A stretch of 64,000 nucleotides of DNA from Pseudocercospora fijiensis CIRAD86 (GCF_000340215.1 NW_006921533.1:5234979-5298978), one strand, 5' to 3'. Shown: positions 32,750 to 45,422, counted from the stretch's first letter. Notes: generated by a model from the sequence alone, not told the origin. Program-made: numbers and translations.

Positions 32750-35230
32750 TAGCAACCTAGTACTAGAAGTTCCGTTAGTCTTAGCCTACTATTCTAAGGT
32801 CTATTCTTCTTCCGGTCTAATACCGGATAGTATCGTCGCACTAATCTCCTTAGTTAATAGCGATAGAAGCCGCTAGGGAGGATGCGGTATAATACTATAT
32901 ACTAGTAGATACAGAGGAATAGGAGGGCTCGGTAGTAGCGGTACTAGAGGTTGCTATACGCTTAAAGCATTGCTATTAACTAGCGGGGCCGGCGGCTAAG
33001 GGGTATGCGCTATAGTGCCGTATACTAGTAGTTGCGGAGGAATAATAGAGCTATTTCTAATCGCTATACTAGGGCTCGGTAATAGAGGTACTAGTAGTTT
33101 CGGATAAACAAAAGGGCCTTTTCTAAACGCTATATCAGAGCTCGATAAGAGCGGTACCGAAGGTTTCTATACGCTTGAATTATTGCTATTAAGCGGCGAT
33201 ATTATACCGTAAGCAATAGCTTTACTAACCGGTACAAAGCTATATTTCCCTCCGAGCGGATACCCTTCGCCTACGAATAGGTATATTATAGCACTCTATA
33301 GAAAAGGGTTATATAACGGGCCTCTAGGGAGAAATAAGCTGCTCCTTAGAGGATAAAGGCCTATAGTAGGTATATTAAATCCTCTAAGTAGGCGGCGTCT
33401 TAAAGTCGGCGGTAGGCCGATATTATTTACCTACTTGCTAACGGTAGCGATAATGTCTTCCGTATTATCGTCGAAATGCCGCTTAACGATCTTATCCTAG
33501 ATACTTAGGTCGGCGTCGATAATAGAATCCTTAGTAGCAGATTGTATAGGTTTGCCTAGTACGGATAAGTATTTTCGCCGCTTAAGCTAGTCTAATATTG
33601 CATTTTGTACGGTATAAGGGTATAGTATTTAGTTATATATCTTATTAGACTTATCTAAATTAGGGATTTTTTCTCGGCCGGGTTTATTCTACTATAGATT
33701 GTCACAGAAGATTACTAAAAGGCTTAAGTTAATATTATATATACTTGCTATTATAGGCTAGAAGCAGCACTTACTCGCTTAGATACTTATAAGAACCTAT
33801 AATAGCGTACTCTGCTTTAGATCCTTCCGGCTCGCTAGACTGTATGCCTAAGAGTAAAAGGCAGACCTTACCGTCGGGGTACAGGTTAGGATTAAAACCT
33901 ACCCTACCGCCGCCGGTCGTTAGGAACTCAACCTTTAGTAGAATATTAGAAAAAAAGGCTTCGTAAAGAATGTCGAACTCGAACAAGCCGTTCTTATATA
34001 GTGTCTCTTTTAGGCTAACGATAAGAGCTTTCCTAGTAATAAGCAGTTAGTAATTAAGGTCTGTGTTAATAGACCTCTAAATAACTTATATTATATATAG
34101 TTAAGATTTAGCGTAACGAACGAATATGCCGTCTAGAAGGCCCGCTTCGAGTCTAGCGATCTCCTATATTATCCTCTTTATTCGACCTAGAAAGTCTTCG
34201 TCCTCGAGGCTATAGAAGTCCTTAGAGGACGAATCGTAGTTAGAATACTTCGAGTTGCCGCTATAACTAATGCCCTTACCTCTAGACTTTACCTTTCTAG
34301 ACCTCTTCTTATCTAGCTTATTATACTTTAATTTCTTATCGAAGTCGCCGAGTAACGTCTATATTAAGAGTAGACGAGCTTGTTTATAATATTGCGACGC
34401 CCTATATAATAGATAAGGGACTATACTCCTAGTTGCAATTTAGGACGTAATACCCTAGATATATTAACTAAGAGCACTAACATTAAACTAACTTTTCTAG
34501 AAGTGCTTTTTACACTTATTACACTTTAGCCTAATAATAGGCTAGACTAGGCTACGAATACTATTCCAGACTTCCTCGGGCCGAAGCTAGGGTTCTAAAG
34601 TAGCTTACGTAAATGAATTTAACGGAGGCTTCGCGCTCTATACCGTAGGCTCTAGAGATAGTAAACCTACTCGTAATACCTAATCTCGAACGTTAGGAGA
34701 GAGAGTAGAAGTTGCGACTTACGCCTAATAGATATATCCCTCGTTTTCGTTATTATACTTAGCTTATAGCTTGCGAGCAAGTGCTATATCGTCCTCTAGT
34801 TCTACTTAATTTGCCGAGCTAGTCTAGTCGACCGGTATATTAGATATTAAAGATAGAGCCTAGAGCGGCCGTATATTCTTAGTATTAAACTAAGCCTATA
34901 ACTTGCGGGCGAGAGCCTCGTTACTATTAAACTTCTAAGTAGAGCTACTTACGACTAGGGCTCGAGCAATATCCTTATATAGCTCTAGTAAACCTATTAA
35001 GTTAGTAACGGCTCTACTACTAGTAGACGCGCTAGTAGTACTAGAAAGGAAATAGCGTCTCTTCCGCCGTGTATCTTCCGAATCTGCTATATCCGCGTAC
35101 AATCGATATATACCGGCTATTACTAAGGTTGCGGGCACGCGGCTCTACTAAGGAGTTGTTCGTAGTTTTTAAAGGCGTAGTATAAGCGTTATTTTGGAGG
35201 AAGTAAGAATATAGCGATATAAGCCGCATA
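32750..35230 (-). pseudogene. Relic of a UBE2O/BIRC6-like ubiquitin-conjugating enzyme
   Basis: Read with stops tolerated, one minus frame gives, N to C: two UIM-like repeats (NEALARKL near 34,885 and DDIALARKL near 34,780); a CxxC zinc-ribbon piece (LKCNKCKKHF near 34,510); a basic linker; then a full UBC fold, starting near 34,185 with GLLDGIFVRYA, KNGLFEFDILY, VEFLTTGGGRVGFNPNLYP and DGKVC, where the Cys codon is at 33,861-33,863. It continues with the C-terminal helices typical of UBE2O/BIRC6 E2s (YTVQNAILD, IVKRHF). A proline-rich tail follows to about 32.75 kb. Several residues show RIP-type change, for example CLLLLG where the family has CLSLLG (TCA to TTA). Clearly non-functional. Confidence 0.8.
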
Positions 35231-36014
35231 TAGCGCGACTAGTTATTATTTAGTTATATAGTATAAAACACAACTCTCTAAGTAATGTCTTAAGTTTAAA
35301 GTTGTAAATAAACAAAAGACGACGTTCGCGAGCTTATAGCCTTATAGAAGGCGGCCTTATAAAATTAAGTTCAAGGCAATACCGATTAAGGTTAATACTA
35401 GCGCGATAGCGGACCCGCCGCCGCGTATGTTATATATACTAAGATTAAGACAACTAAAAGTTCTTAGGCTTTCTTAGACGCTAACATTTTATTATATCTA
35501 GTTTAAGACTATATAGAAAACTAATGTTTAGCTCTCGTAAGTCTACTAGTTCCTCGGTTTACGTTAACCTAAGGTCTTGCTTAATAGCTGCGCTATCGCT
35601 ATATTAAGGCTCTTCTAGGTATTATATCTATACTATACTTTGCTCCTCTGTTATATTATAACTCTATAAGTCGTCTATTGCACTCTTTAAGTATACTATC
35701 TACCTTTTTCGTATCCTATTTATAAGCTTCGTCGCTACTAGACTACCTCTTCTCCTCGTATCCGACTTGCTCCTTAATATACCGTATTAGCTCGTCGTTG
35801 CCTATATTCTTGCTCTTGTCGTCGCTAAGCTTAATCGCGTACTTGCTATCGGCTTTGCTAATCTTAATAATAATATTTAGAGGGACACTCTTCTCGTCGG
35901 TCTTAAGGCACTAAAAGTCGTTAGTAAAGAATAGTAGTAGGGTTAGCGGAGGAGCAGACGGGGAGTTATAGTAAAGCCGTACTATAGAGCCTAGTAATAT
36001 TTCTTTCTACGACA

Positions 36015-37000
36015 ATCTATAGCACTATAGCTATTAAGTACGGGATAATTAGTACGAATTAGATTACAGATTCCTAGATCCTAGCTATAAAGAAAACTAG
36101 CAAGTAGTAGCTATATAACTAGGCTAAGAAGTTTGTATCTAAATACGGAGCGACTAAGCTTTATACTTCGCTCGATAAGCTCTTCTTAGATAACGATCTA
36201 CAAGCTATCTATATCGCCTTACTAAACAACTTCTATTACGAGTAGGCGAAGTAAGTATTACAAGCTAAGAAGCATATTATTCTCGAGAAGCTAGCTACTT
36301 CGGCTATAGTAGAGCTAGATAATCTGTTTAGGATAGGGAAAGAGTAAGGCGTTTACCTTATCGAGGTATATAGATATATCTAGGAAGCTAACTATACGAA
36401 GCTTTAAAAGCTTATAAATAAAGAGAAGAGGCTAGGTCTAATCTATAGAGCAAGTTTTTAATATGCTGCTTATAGTAGCCGATATAATAATATGCTCGCC
36501 GGCGAAGAGCCGAATATCTTCTTACTTAAGTTCTTAGATAGCAGCCTCGTAGACATTAGGATATACCCGGTAGCATTTGCCGTTACGCTATTTAGAAGAC
36601 CGAAATCTTAGATCTACGTGCCTATAAAGTGCTATATAGGAGTCGATACTAGAGGTATTAGGATCCTATAGTACGAAAGTTTTAGGGTATAGATTAATAC
36701 CTCTAAAGTATACTAAAGTACTACTCCTTACGAAATCTATAGTTAGATCGACGTTAAGTATTAAGTATAATCCTTCCCGCTTCGCCTAGAACTTGCTCTT
36801 ATAGGCAACGCGAGGTCCGCTACGGACCTTACTACCCTCTACCGGCTAATCCCTAAGCCGTTTTTTTAATTCCTTATCTACGCTAGCTAGAATACGAATA
36901 CTAAATTCCTTATCTACGCTAGCTAGAATACGAATACCTCGCTACGAAGATTACTAGGAACTATATTCCGACCGGTACGCCCGAGACGCTAGCGAAGATT
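36015..37000 (+). pseudogene. Relic of a Gfo/Idh/MocA-family oxidoreductase
   Basis: With stops tolerated, one plus frame reads KYGIISTN (from the family's G-x-G NAD(P)-binding start), then KFVSKYGATKLYTSLDKLF, AIYIALLNNFYYE, AKKHIILEKLATSAIVELD and GVYLIEVYRYI. Order and spacing match the Rossmann domain of dihydrodiol or xylose dehydrogenase-type members, which oxidise sugars or diols with NAD(P). EKL stands where the family has the catalytic EKP (CCA to CTA), and NNFYYE where it has N-x-x-H-x-E (CAC to TAC), both RIP-type changes. A 36-bp in-frame tandem duplication lies at 36,868-36,939. The C-terminal boundary is uncertain. Confidence 0.78.
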
Positions 37001-39450
37001 TAGGTAGTTATACTCTAATATAAGACCCTACTAGATAACGATTTGTACTATACGGATATTAATGCCTACGCTAAGGGCGGTAGTAGTAATTATAATACAG
37101 ATAGTACTATCCGCTACGCTAAACTTACGAAACCGTAGGTCCTAATCGTATATAGGTATAGCTAATATATAGAATTAGACAATTCTAAGAACGTTTAGTA
37201 TAGGATTAAGCCTATTTCCCTAATAATACTAGTTTTCTCGATATAGGTCCTTAGTCCGAAGTACTAGCTAGGCTCGAACGCGATTTATAAGCGCGATTAC
37301 GTCCGGGCGACTATCGATAAAGATAATAGTCTTTAGTAGTATCTCCGCTAGAGCCTAGCGTAGCCCGTTACTCCGCTACGGACTAGGCTTTGCCCGTATT
37401 AGCTAGCGTAGTAGTAGTAGACAAATTCGAGCCTATAGCTAGTAGAGGCGAGCCCGCGGGGCTTATAGCCTTTTCGATTATAAAATATAACTAGCTATAG
37501 ACCGACTTCGTATTTTTATCTAATTCTTTAAAGATATACGTATAGTTAACGCGATCGATACTAGTCCGTAGTACTATAGAATAATATAGCTCTTACCCGA
37601 CCGGTCTAAACTCGCTATAATTTAATATATAGGCTTAGGTTATAGCATATAGGGTTCTAGTATAGCTAAACTATATATAGTCCTAGCGGAGACGCTACCT
37701 AAGCTACGCGACTATAAGGAATTCCTCGCGGAAGCTACTCTATTTTAAGAGGAGATAAATTTTATCGAATACAACTAGCCCGATACGTAAGGAAAGATTC
37801 GGATCCTTTAGGGTATCCTTAAAGCTATCGGATACGGCCTACTCCGGGCCTAGAATAATATAATTATACTAGCCCGTCCTAATTTTAGTAAACAAATCTA
37901 GATCCCGCCGCTTAGCCTTTAAGTTACTCGTAACTAGTACGGGATTAACGTATTCCCCTACGATCTTTTTTAAGTCTGCTTCTTACTCCGCCCTAAGCCG
38001 AGTAAGAGGTACTACCTAGATAGCAGTCTATCTAGTAAGTATAGTAAAAGCCTAGAAGATTAGGCTCTTACCTAAACTAGTCTTTACGACAAATAGGACA
38101 TTCTATCGCTAGTAAATTAAGGCCTATAGTATAGTAACTTAGATCCGATACGGCTTTTTCTTAGGCCGCTATTTAGATAGTTTATATAATCGATTAAATA
38201 TCTACCTTATTCTAGCTTCGATAATATCGAATTAGAGGTCGACTAAATCGGTATAGTCGACGGTATAAACTATCGCGCGAATAGATTTAAGAATATAGTT
38301 ATAGATTCGATTAACTATAAATCGAATAATCTCCCGTAGATCGGTATATACGACCCTAGTAGTAACCTCTACGGGAATGCTCTATAGCGTAGCGGACTTC
38401 TAGAGCTTACCTAGCTAGAAACTATTATAGATTCTCCGAGCTAGTTTTCCCGATTTCGCTCTTATAAATTACCTTCTAGTCGCGGCCCTTCTCTAACCCG
38501 TAACGCGTAGAGCCTGCCCTAACTACGGCGTTAAAACTAGCTCGAGTGTTACGGTATTCTAAACGCATCTCTTACTAACTCGGAGCTATAATACCTAGCC
38601 GATAATATTAGGCGGGAAGACTACGAGCGCTAGACGGGATAGTATCGGGGGTAGATAAGAGTTACGTAAGCTTCTTCGCGGTATTATATTTACTCGCCGC
38701 GGATATTATTTCGATTGTTATAGAGTTAGTTTATCGCTCTACGGTCGTAGTAGGGTAGACGCGTCTAGCTTCAATATAGTAAGCGATATTCGATTTTCGG
38801 GTATATATAGATTTTCCCTAGCGAGTAGTAGACCTAAGTTCTTTAGATTTTAGGGGTAGATAGTTTCCGCAACTACGTAGGGCTTAACCGTAGCGGATTT
38901 TACGATTTTCGATATATAATAGTATTATAGCTAATAGCATTTACTTACTACTACGATTATCTATATACGCGTACTAAAACCCGATACTAGAAACGGATTA
39001 GACTAGTAACAAAGGGTATTATATAGTCTATATAGGAGTTTATTTAATTAGTAGAGGGATTAGAAAGTTTACTTACGGGTTTAGAAAAGTCTACTACGGA
39101 ATACGTAATTCTATATTATATATACGAATACCCTTTATTACTAGTCTAAGTAGAGATAGGCCTCTACAGCTCGATAGCCGCGCTTCTCGCCCGCTGAGGA
39201 CAACTTAGCCTTAATATAGTAACGTATCTATAGCTTATATAAGCCCCTCTATCTTTTTGTTATTTAAGATCTACCTAGTCCTAGGCAGCTTCTTAATTAA
39301 TATACCTATAGCACTTTAGCGATACGATACCTACTAACTCATTTATTCCCGCTAATCTCTCCTAAGCGCCGAAGCTTAAACTATATAGCTATACGTCGAA
39401 AGAGGTAATATAGTATAATAGCTAGCTACTACGACCCTAAACTACTCTCT
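37000..39450 (+). other. RIP-degraded stretch, no recognisable gene
   Basis: About 2.4 kb between two relics. Two different plus frames can be read for hundreds of codons if TAG is ignored, but neither shows a domain I recognise, so coding origin is only possible. Confidence 0.35.
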
Positions 39451-39451
39451 G

Positions 39452-40490
39452 TAATTAAAGGTATTAAGGCATACTATATCTATAATAGCTAAGAACAAGA
39501 CCTCTGTCTATCTAGCCTTAAACACTCTCGCTTCTAATAGTGCTATATAATTCTCCGTTTATAGAATTAAGTACGATAGTAGGCTAGACCGAAGTAGACT
39601 AGGACTTCTACCTCTACCTTAATCTTCTACTAGAGCTCGATCTCCCTCTTCTAGCTACTACGTAAGTATACTATTAACTACTAACGAGTTACTTAATTCT
39701 AAGATAGGATATAGGCCCTAGAGCGGGTACCTTTACGAGTATCGAGTTCCTAAAGATTAGCTACGGCGTTACGTAAAATAATATAGACACCTTCGAGACT
39801 ATCCTTACGTAGTATACTGCTTTTCTAGAGCGAGCAAAGCCGCTACTACCGAATAAGAAGGGTAGTAGAGTATATAATCTATCCGACTATACTCCCGGCG
39901 GCAAATACGCTATTAATAAGAAGTCGGATAGGAAGTATAGCGAGATTGTCCTAATCGACGAGGATAATAGCTCGGTAGTCGGCGAGGTTATAGGCGACGC
40001 CTAGGTTATCGAGGATTCTAAGCTATAACCGGGCTCTAGAGAGCTAGTTAAGGTATAGTAACTAAGCTAGGATAGTAACTTAGTAAGCTTATCGAAGTCC
40101 GATCTATCTCGGAAGAAAATCTACGTATAGTACGCTATCCTACCTATAAGGATAGCTCTATTATATAGAACGCGGTTATAGCCTCCCGCTTAATTATTAT
40201 AAGCTCTTCGTTCCTCGGTAATATAATAACTAAGGGCGTTAAGAACTTCTCGTAAAAAACTAAGCCTATCGCTAAGCCTCTAGAATTCTAGCCTACGACC
40301 TATTAGCGAGTACGTAAAGTCTCGACATTTATATAGTCTATAGCGTAGACGTTAAATAAGACTATTAGTACGCTCGGCGATTATATATAGAATTTTATAG
40401 TAAGAGTATCGGAATATAAGAAGGATAGCCCGTATAAGGGTTATAACGAGAAAGGTTCGTATAGGAGATCGCGAGTCGTATATTAGTCGC
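39452..40490 (+). pseudogene. Relic of a spartin/senescence-domain protein
   Basis: With stops tolerated and two or three frame changes, the plus strand reads IKAYYIYNSQEQDLC, then EVDQDFYLYLNLLLELDLPL, NNIDTFETILTQYTAFLE, KYSEIVLIDEDNSSVVGEVI (near 39,940-39,990), VIEDSKL, then in another frame YKDSSII, ASRLIIISSSFLGNIITKGV, KTKPIAKPLEF, RVRKVSTFI and TISTLGDYI. This follows the order of fungal senescence (spartin-like) proteins: an N-terminal extension, the L-x-D-E-D/E-N-G-x-V-V-G block and the C-terminal R-V-R-K-x-H region. Spartin relatives associate with lipid droplets and membranes. Stops and frame breaks rule out function. Confidence 0.72.
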
Positions 40491-40997
40491 CGCTCTAAGT
40501 CTCGAGGTCGTAGCGATCGCGATAGATCTTAATCGCGATCCTATTCCTAAAGCCGAAGTAATAAACGCGAGCGAGGCGAAGGAATCTATAGTAAGATTAA
40601 GGATATCTTCGATATCTCTAGTCGTAGTCTTACTACTAGTCTCGCTAGAGCTATTATTAGTAGGCTTATAGGAAGGCAATTTAGCTAGAGATATTAGTAA
40701 CGCGATATACTTATAGGCGTAGTCGTTAGAGGTCTTCGTAGAAACTCTTTAAGAATCTTATTATAATCCTTCGTCGTACTAGGTTCTAGGATAGTTTTCC
40801 TCTATTTAGCCCCGACTTTATAGCTAAAAGGATCCTTCTTAAATCTAGTATAGAAGACATCTTTAGTATTAATTAGGGCCTAGGTATAGGAATAGTACTT
40901 GCCTTTATATCCGTTACTTATAATATACGTAAAAGTCGTCGAGCTATAACCCCTATATAGGTACGTACTCCGGTTTTACTTTCCCTAGTTTCCTATC

Positions 40998-41124
40998 CTA
41001 CGAACTTATCGGAACCCGTTCTACGAACTTATCGGAACCCGTTCTACGAACTTATCGGAACCCGTTCTACGAACTTATCGGAACCCGTTCTACGAACTTA
41101 TCGGAACCCGTTCTACGAACTTAT
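40998..41124. repeat. 23-bp tandem repeat, 5.5 copies
   Basis: The unit CTACGAACTTAT-CGGAACCCGTT is repeated five times without a single difference, plus a 12-bp partial copy. Since 23 is not a multiple of three, the repeat shifts frame each time. Perfect identity in RIP-scarred DNA suggests expansion after RIP. Confidence 0.95.
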
Positions 41125-41202
41125 TACATTTCCCTATAAAGTATCCGCGGCTTAGTAGAGTTACACGCCGCTTACTTTGTAAATATAACATCCCTAACAC
41201 TT

Positions 41203-42142
41203 GTAGGTCCTTGCCCTTTACCTTTTGCCGTATATCGTTGTCTATTAGATCTCGAAAACGTAACGATATAAATAGTTATACGCTTGCCTCCTCCGCTATT
41301 ACCCCTTGCTCTACGTCTTTTCTATATATAATATACAACTTCGTTTTGTTAAATCTTCGACCCTTTTTACGTAATACTCTTCTGTCTTCCTTATCCTCGT
41401 CCTCGTCTTCGTCTTCGTCTTCGTCGGGATCTTATATTACGCCTTCAATTATTGGCGAGACTTTAGTTAGTAAGCCGATCAATTTTGTATCGTCGCCCTC
41501 TAGGATTTTGTTACGATGCCGAATGAAATTCGCAATAATCGTACGGACTAGTCGCTCGCGTAGCTCGCTTTTATAGATTGTCGCTAGTTTCGTCTTATCT
41601 TGCTCGTAGACGTTTGTGTCGATTATAAAAACCTAGTAGTCTAGGTTGTCCTTATACCTCTTTACGATTACGCCGATAACTTCTTTTCCGATATACGTCT
41701 AATGTATACCGTTATTATAGTACTAAAACTTGGGACATTCTCCTTTCTTATACGTTTTTAGCTATGCCTTATTATCGCCTTAGCTCAGTTATATAGCCGC
41801 CTACGCCTTCGTTTTGCTTGTCTTCTAAATTGCCGGCAATACCTCCTCGTATACGAATTTAAGCAGTTTATTCTACGTTAGACCCGTAAATCGTAGCATT
41901 ATCTCTGCCGGAAGCGATGTAAGTATATTTAGATTGTTTAGAATCTTCTCTATATACTGTATCCTTATTATAGGTAGAAGCCTAGCAGTACGTAGCAGGC
42001 TCTTCGGTACTGCTTTAGTCCTTTATTTCTTGCGGGGAGGTTCTTTAACGTCGTCGCTATAGCCGTCTAGGTTATAAAAGTCGAAAAGCCGCTATTTATC
42101 CTCGCTAGAACCTTCGGTATCGTACTATCGTATTGCATTCAT
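41203..42142 (-). pseudogene. Unidentified RIP-degraded ORF, about 310 codons
   Basis: Begins at an ATG (MNAIR) and reads through in one frame with only RIP-type stops: EPPRKKQRTKAVPKSLLRTA, LTSLPAEIMLRFTGLT, LREVLVRTI-like helices (seen as LRERLVRTIIANFIRHRNK) and an acidic DEDEDEDEDKEDR run near 41,400. The KKxR cluster suggests a nuclear protein. No family assigned. Confidence 0.45.
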
Positions 42143-42299
42143 CGCTATAGCTATTCTTACGCTTACTATCGTTGTTCGCGTTTTGCTTTATATTTAGGCA
42201 GCGCGATGTTGCTTATAGCGGAATTCTTAAAGTGTGATCTTAGTTTTCCTTGTTTGTGTCTAGCGCTCTTGTCTTCTAGGGTCTGTCTCTCCCTCGAGT

Positions 42300-45200
42300 C
42301 GGAAGCTACTACTTTACCGCGACTTTATCGCACCGTTACCTCTAGCTCCACTTCCTATTTAGATTTCTAAAGTGCTCGAGGTCTTTCCCTTTATGCCTCG
42401 TCCTGCGGCTATCGTGCCTATTCTCTCTTACTATCGGAGTCGCTAATAGCTAAACATAGGAAGAGGGCCTCTCTACATCCTCCTATAACTCCTACTCCTT
42501 CGAAGAAGCTAAAGACCTCGGGCGGGGCAAGCATACTAATCGCAGAACAATAGCGCAGTTAAGAACCTAGCGATACTACGTACTCGATACAGCTTCGTAA
42601 GGAGTGTTTCCGGTACAGAATAATTTCCTGTTCTCGTTTCGTAAAATTCTATCCTAATGTAACTTAGTATAGACTCCCTCTCGAATCGTTAAATATTAGA
42701 TCTCCTATCTAAAGTCCGGTCCTGTATCTTCTAAGCTTGCGACCTAGACATACGGCAGACACTTCGCTACATTTAGCCCGGACTTTTCTATTAGCTAGAG
42801 CTATCTCGTCCTCGACTACAGTGCCCTATTACACTTTAGTTAACTCGGCAGTCTTACGACCGCGAGTATAGGCTCCTCTAGCGACTCCTTAAGGATTATA
42901 TAGGATGCAAGATATAGTTCCGCGTTAAACCGTCCTCGAAGGTAAATCCTTTTTCTCTATACTTATTCGGCACCCGCTTACGCTTTCTAGATTACACTCT
43001 AAGGTCTACTCCTCGTAGCTAAGCTATTTACCGACGCTACCTTGTTACGTCGCCTAACCTTAATCTCTTAGCGTTAACAGCATATCTCTAATACTGCCAA
43101 ATCCGAGGACGCTATTCGGAGACTCTTATCGCTTTAGCTTAGTAATGATGTTACGACGCCTGTTCTATACGCCTTACCTATTATTTAGTCTTACCCCTCG
43201 GTATAGTTCCTTCGTCTAGATATCGAATTTAACGTTAGCCTTTAGCTATCCGAGACTAGGAAGTCACTTAAGCAGCTCCTTAATGCTATTTAACTCCTCG
43301 GCGAGAACTCTATACAGTTGGGAATCACGAACATAGCACGTATTCAGAATAATATGCGAGTATATATACTTAGTTACGGCGAAGATGCACCGCAGATAGG
43401 TTAGGATTAGCTGCGCGGTATTCTTGTTATGTAATTAGAACTCTACGCTATGCTGCTCCTCTTTAGTTAGGAGAATAATATTTAGGCAGGTGCGTTCGGG
43501 CGTAGGCGTCGTTACTATAGTTCTATACTTAATTTCCTTATATATATTTGCACTCCCTCCTCTTCCTCTCCCTCTCCCTTTCTTTCTTCGGCGTATATAC
43601 GATCCTCCTACCTTACTGCCTTATAGCACCTCTCAATCTAGAAGCTTGTATTGTTATCGACTCTATTATTATATAGTTCGCTAACGGTAGTATCTCGCTC
43701 GATAATGTCTAGCTTGCTTCTGCCTTACCGCGATAGTTCTCTCCCGACTTCGCTCTTAAATTGCCTATCTACCTCGCTCTAAAGGAGCTACCGTTAGAGC
43801 CTATTTATTAGTTACGCCTCGCTTACTTCGTAGCCTCGCGTTCAGCTTCTCTAGGAACCTTAGGATCTGTCTATACGAAGTTTCGAGAAATACTAAAGAG
43901 ATCTCTCTACCGTAAGATCTCTTAGGATACACTCTAGGGTACGGCTATTCCGTTCGAGGTTCCTATATCTAACTAAGAAGCGAACAAGCTCGTAGCGCGT
44001 ATAGTAGAGCCGCCGCCGCCGCCGCCGCCGCTACCGTAGCCCCTTCGCCCTTTATAGTACGCACCTTATTAGGAGCTGCCGTCTAATACCTACGATAATA
44101 ACCTCGGTAGTGCATCGCTAGCGACGAGCGTAATCTTAACGTCCTCGATGCTTGCTACCCTCCGCGCTCTATCGCCTACCGCTCTACCTTTACTATCGAC
44201 TCCCTCGGAGTAGCCGCCTTCGCTAGCGGCGTTAGTCTGTTTCGACTAGGACTATAAAGCATTATACGAAGAAGAGCGTATTAGAGACTATACTAGAGAC
44301 TATAAAGAACAGCATAAAGAGGAGCATAAAGATAAGCATAAACATAAGCATAAACATAAGTATAAAGAACAGTATAAAGAATAGTATAAAGAACAGCATA
44401 AAGAACAGTATACTAAAGGGCATACTAAAGGGCATGCTAAAGGGCACGAAGAAGAGCTTAAAGGGCACGCTAGTAGGCACGCTAAAGGGCACGCTAGTAG
44501 GCACGCTAGTAGGCACGCTAGTAGGCACGCTAAAGGGCACGCTAGTAGGCACGCTAGTAGGCACGCTAAAGGGCACGCTAGTAGGCACGCTAGTAGGCAC
44601 GCTAAAGGGCACGCTAGTAGGCACGCTAAAGGGCACGCTAGTAGGCACGCTAAAGGGCACGCTAGTAGGCACGCTAAAGGGTACGCTAATAGGTACGCTA
44701 AAGGGTTCAATCTTACTTTAGAGGACGCAGCATTTCGATAGCTTGCTTTCGCTACACCTCCTAAGCGCCCTAAGGGTAGCTTTTATCGCTGTACTCCTCT
44801 TACGACTAACTAAATCTAACAACTTCCCCTAGATTAGCATTATCTCTTCGATCGGAGTACCGGATATATATCCTACGATTCTATCCGAGCTAAGGTACCT
44901 AGACTTGTTCCTATTCTTCTTCCGTATCCGCTTAGTTATTAGAAGACTTTCGATATATATTACGATGTATCCTTTTATCTCCTTACCGCCGGTGAATTTT
45001 TTCGTACGGTTAAAGGTCGGAAACTTACGAATCCTCGAACTACTTATCTTAACCCGTTAGGCGGCTAGCGTTTATATAACAAAGGGTATTAGAACATCCG
45101 TTAAAAAATTTACACAGCCCGTAGCACTTTCTTCTAGGATCTAGTGCTTACCGGGTACCCTTATTAGAAGCACTTTCTAGATTTGCCGTGCCTTATACAA

Positions 45201-45400
45201 TACCTAGCTCGCTTTTTCGAGCTATCGACCTTGTTATAAGGTCCCTATCTCCTATCCTTAGACGAGTACGACTTTTATATATCCCTCGGCTATCCTAGTT
45301 TACCTTATTCTTGCGGTATTATTCTTCCGGATCCGTTCTATTTTAGCGTATATCTTCGCCGCGGATGCGATAGCTCTCTATCTACTCTACTCTAGTATAT
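42300..45400 (+). other. RIP-degraded stretch with possible plus-strand coding relic
   Basis: Plus frames stay readable over long distances if TAG is ignored, including through the 12-bp repeat region, but frames disagree and no domain is recognisable. Contains a GCC-repeat (poly-Pro coding in one frame) near 44,010-44,032. Confidence 0.3.
44290..44704. repeat. 12-bp tandem repeat array
   Basis: The left part (to about 44,465) is built from AGCATAAA- and AAGGGCA-like units. The right part is about 20 alternating copies of GGCACGCTAAAG and GGCACGCTAGTA. Because the unit is four codons, three frames stay open; one gives alternating GTLK and GTLV on plus. The open frames are a consequence of the repeat rather than evidence of a gene. 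Confidence 0.92.
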
Positions 45401-45422
45401 AACTCGTATATTCGGTACGAGG

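Noticed and set aside
37000..39450. A single thousand-codon plus-strand gene
   Set aside because: When TAG is ignored, more than one frame appears open, so apparent continuity is not evidence of coding.
44262..44721. Long open frames on both strands in the 12-bp array taken as genes
   Set aside because: All are produced by a 12-bp period and lack start context, domains or flanking coding sequence that clearly agrees.
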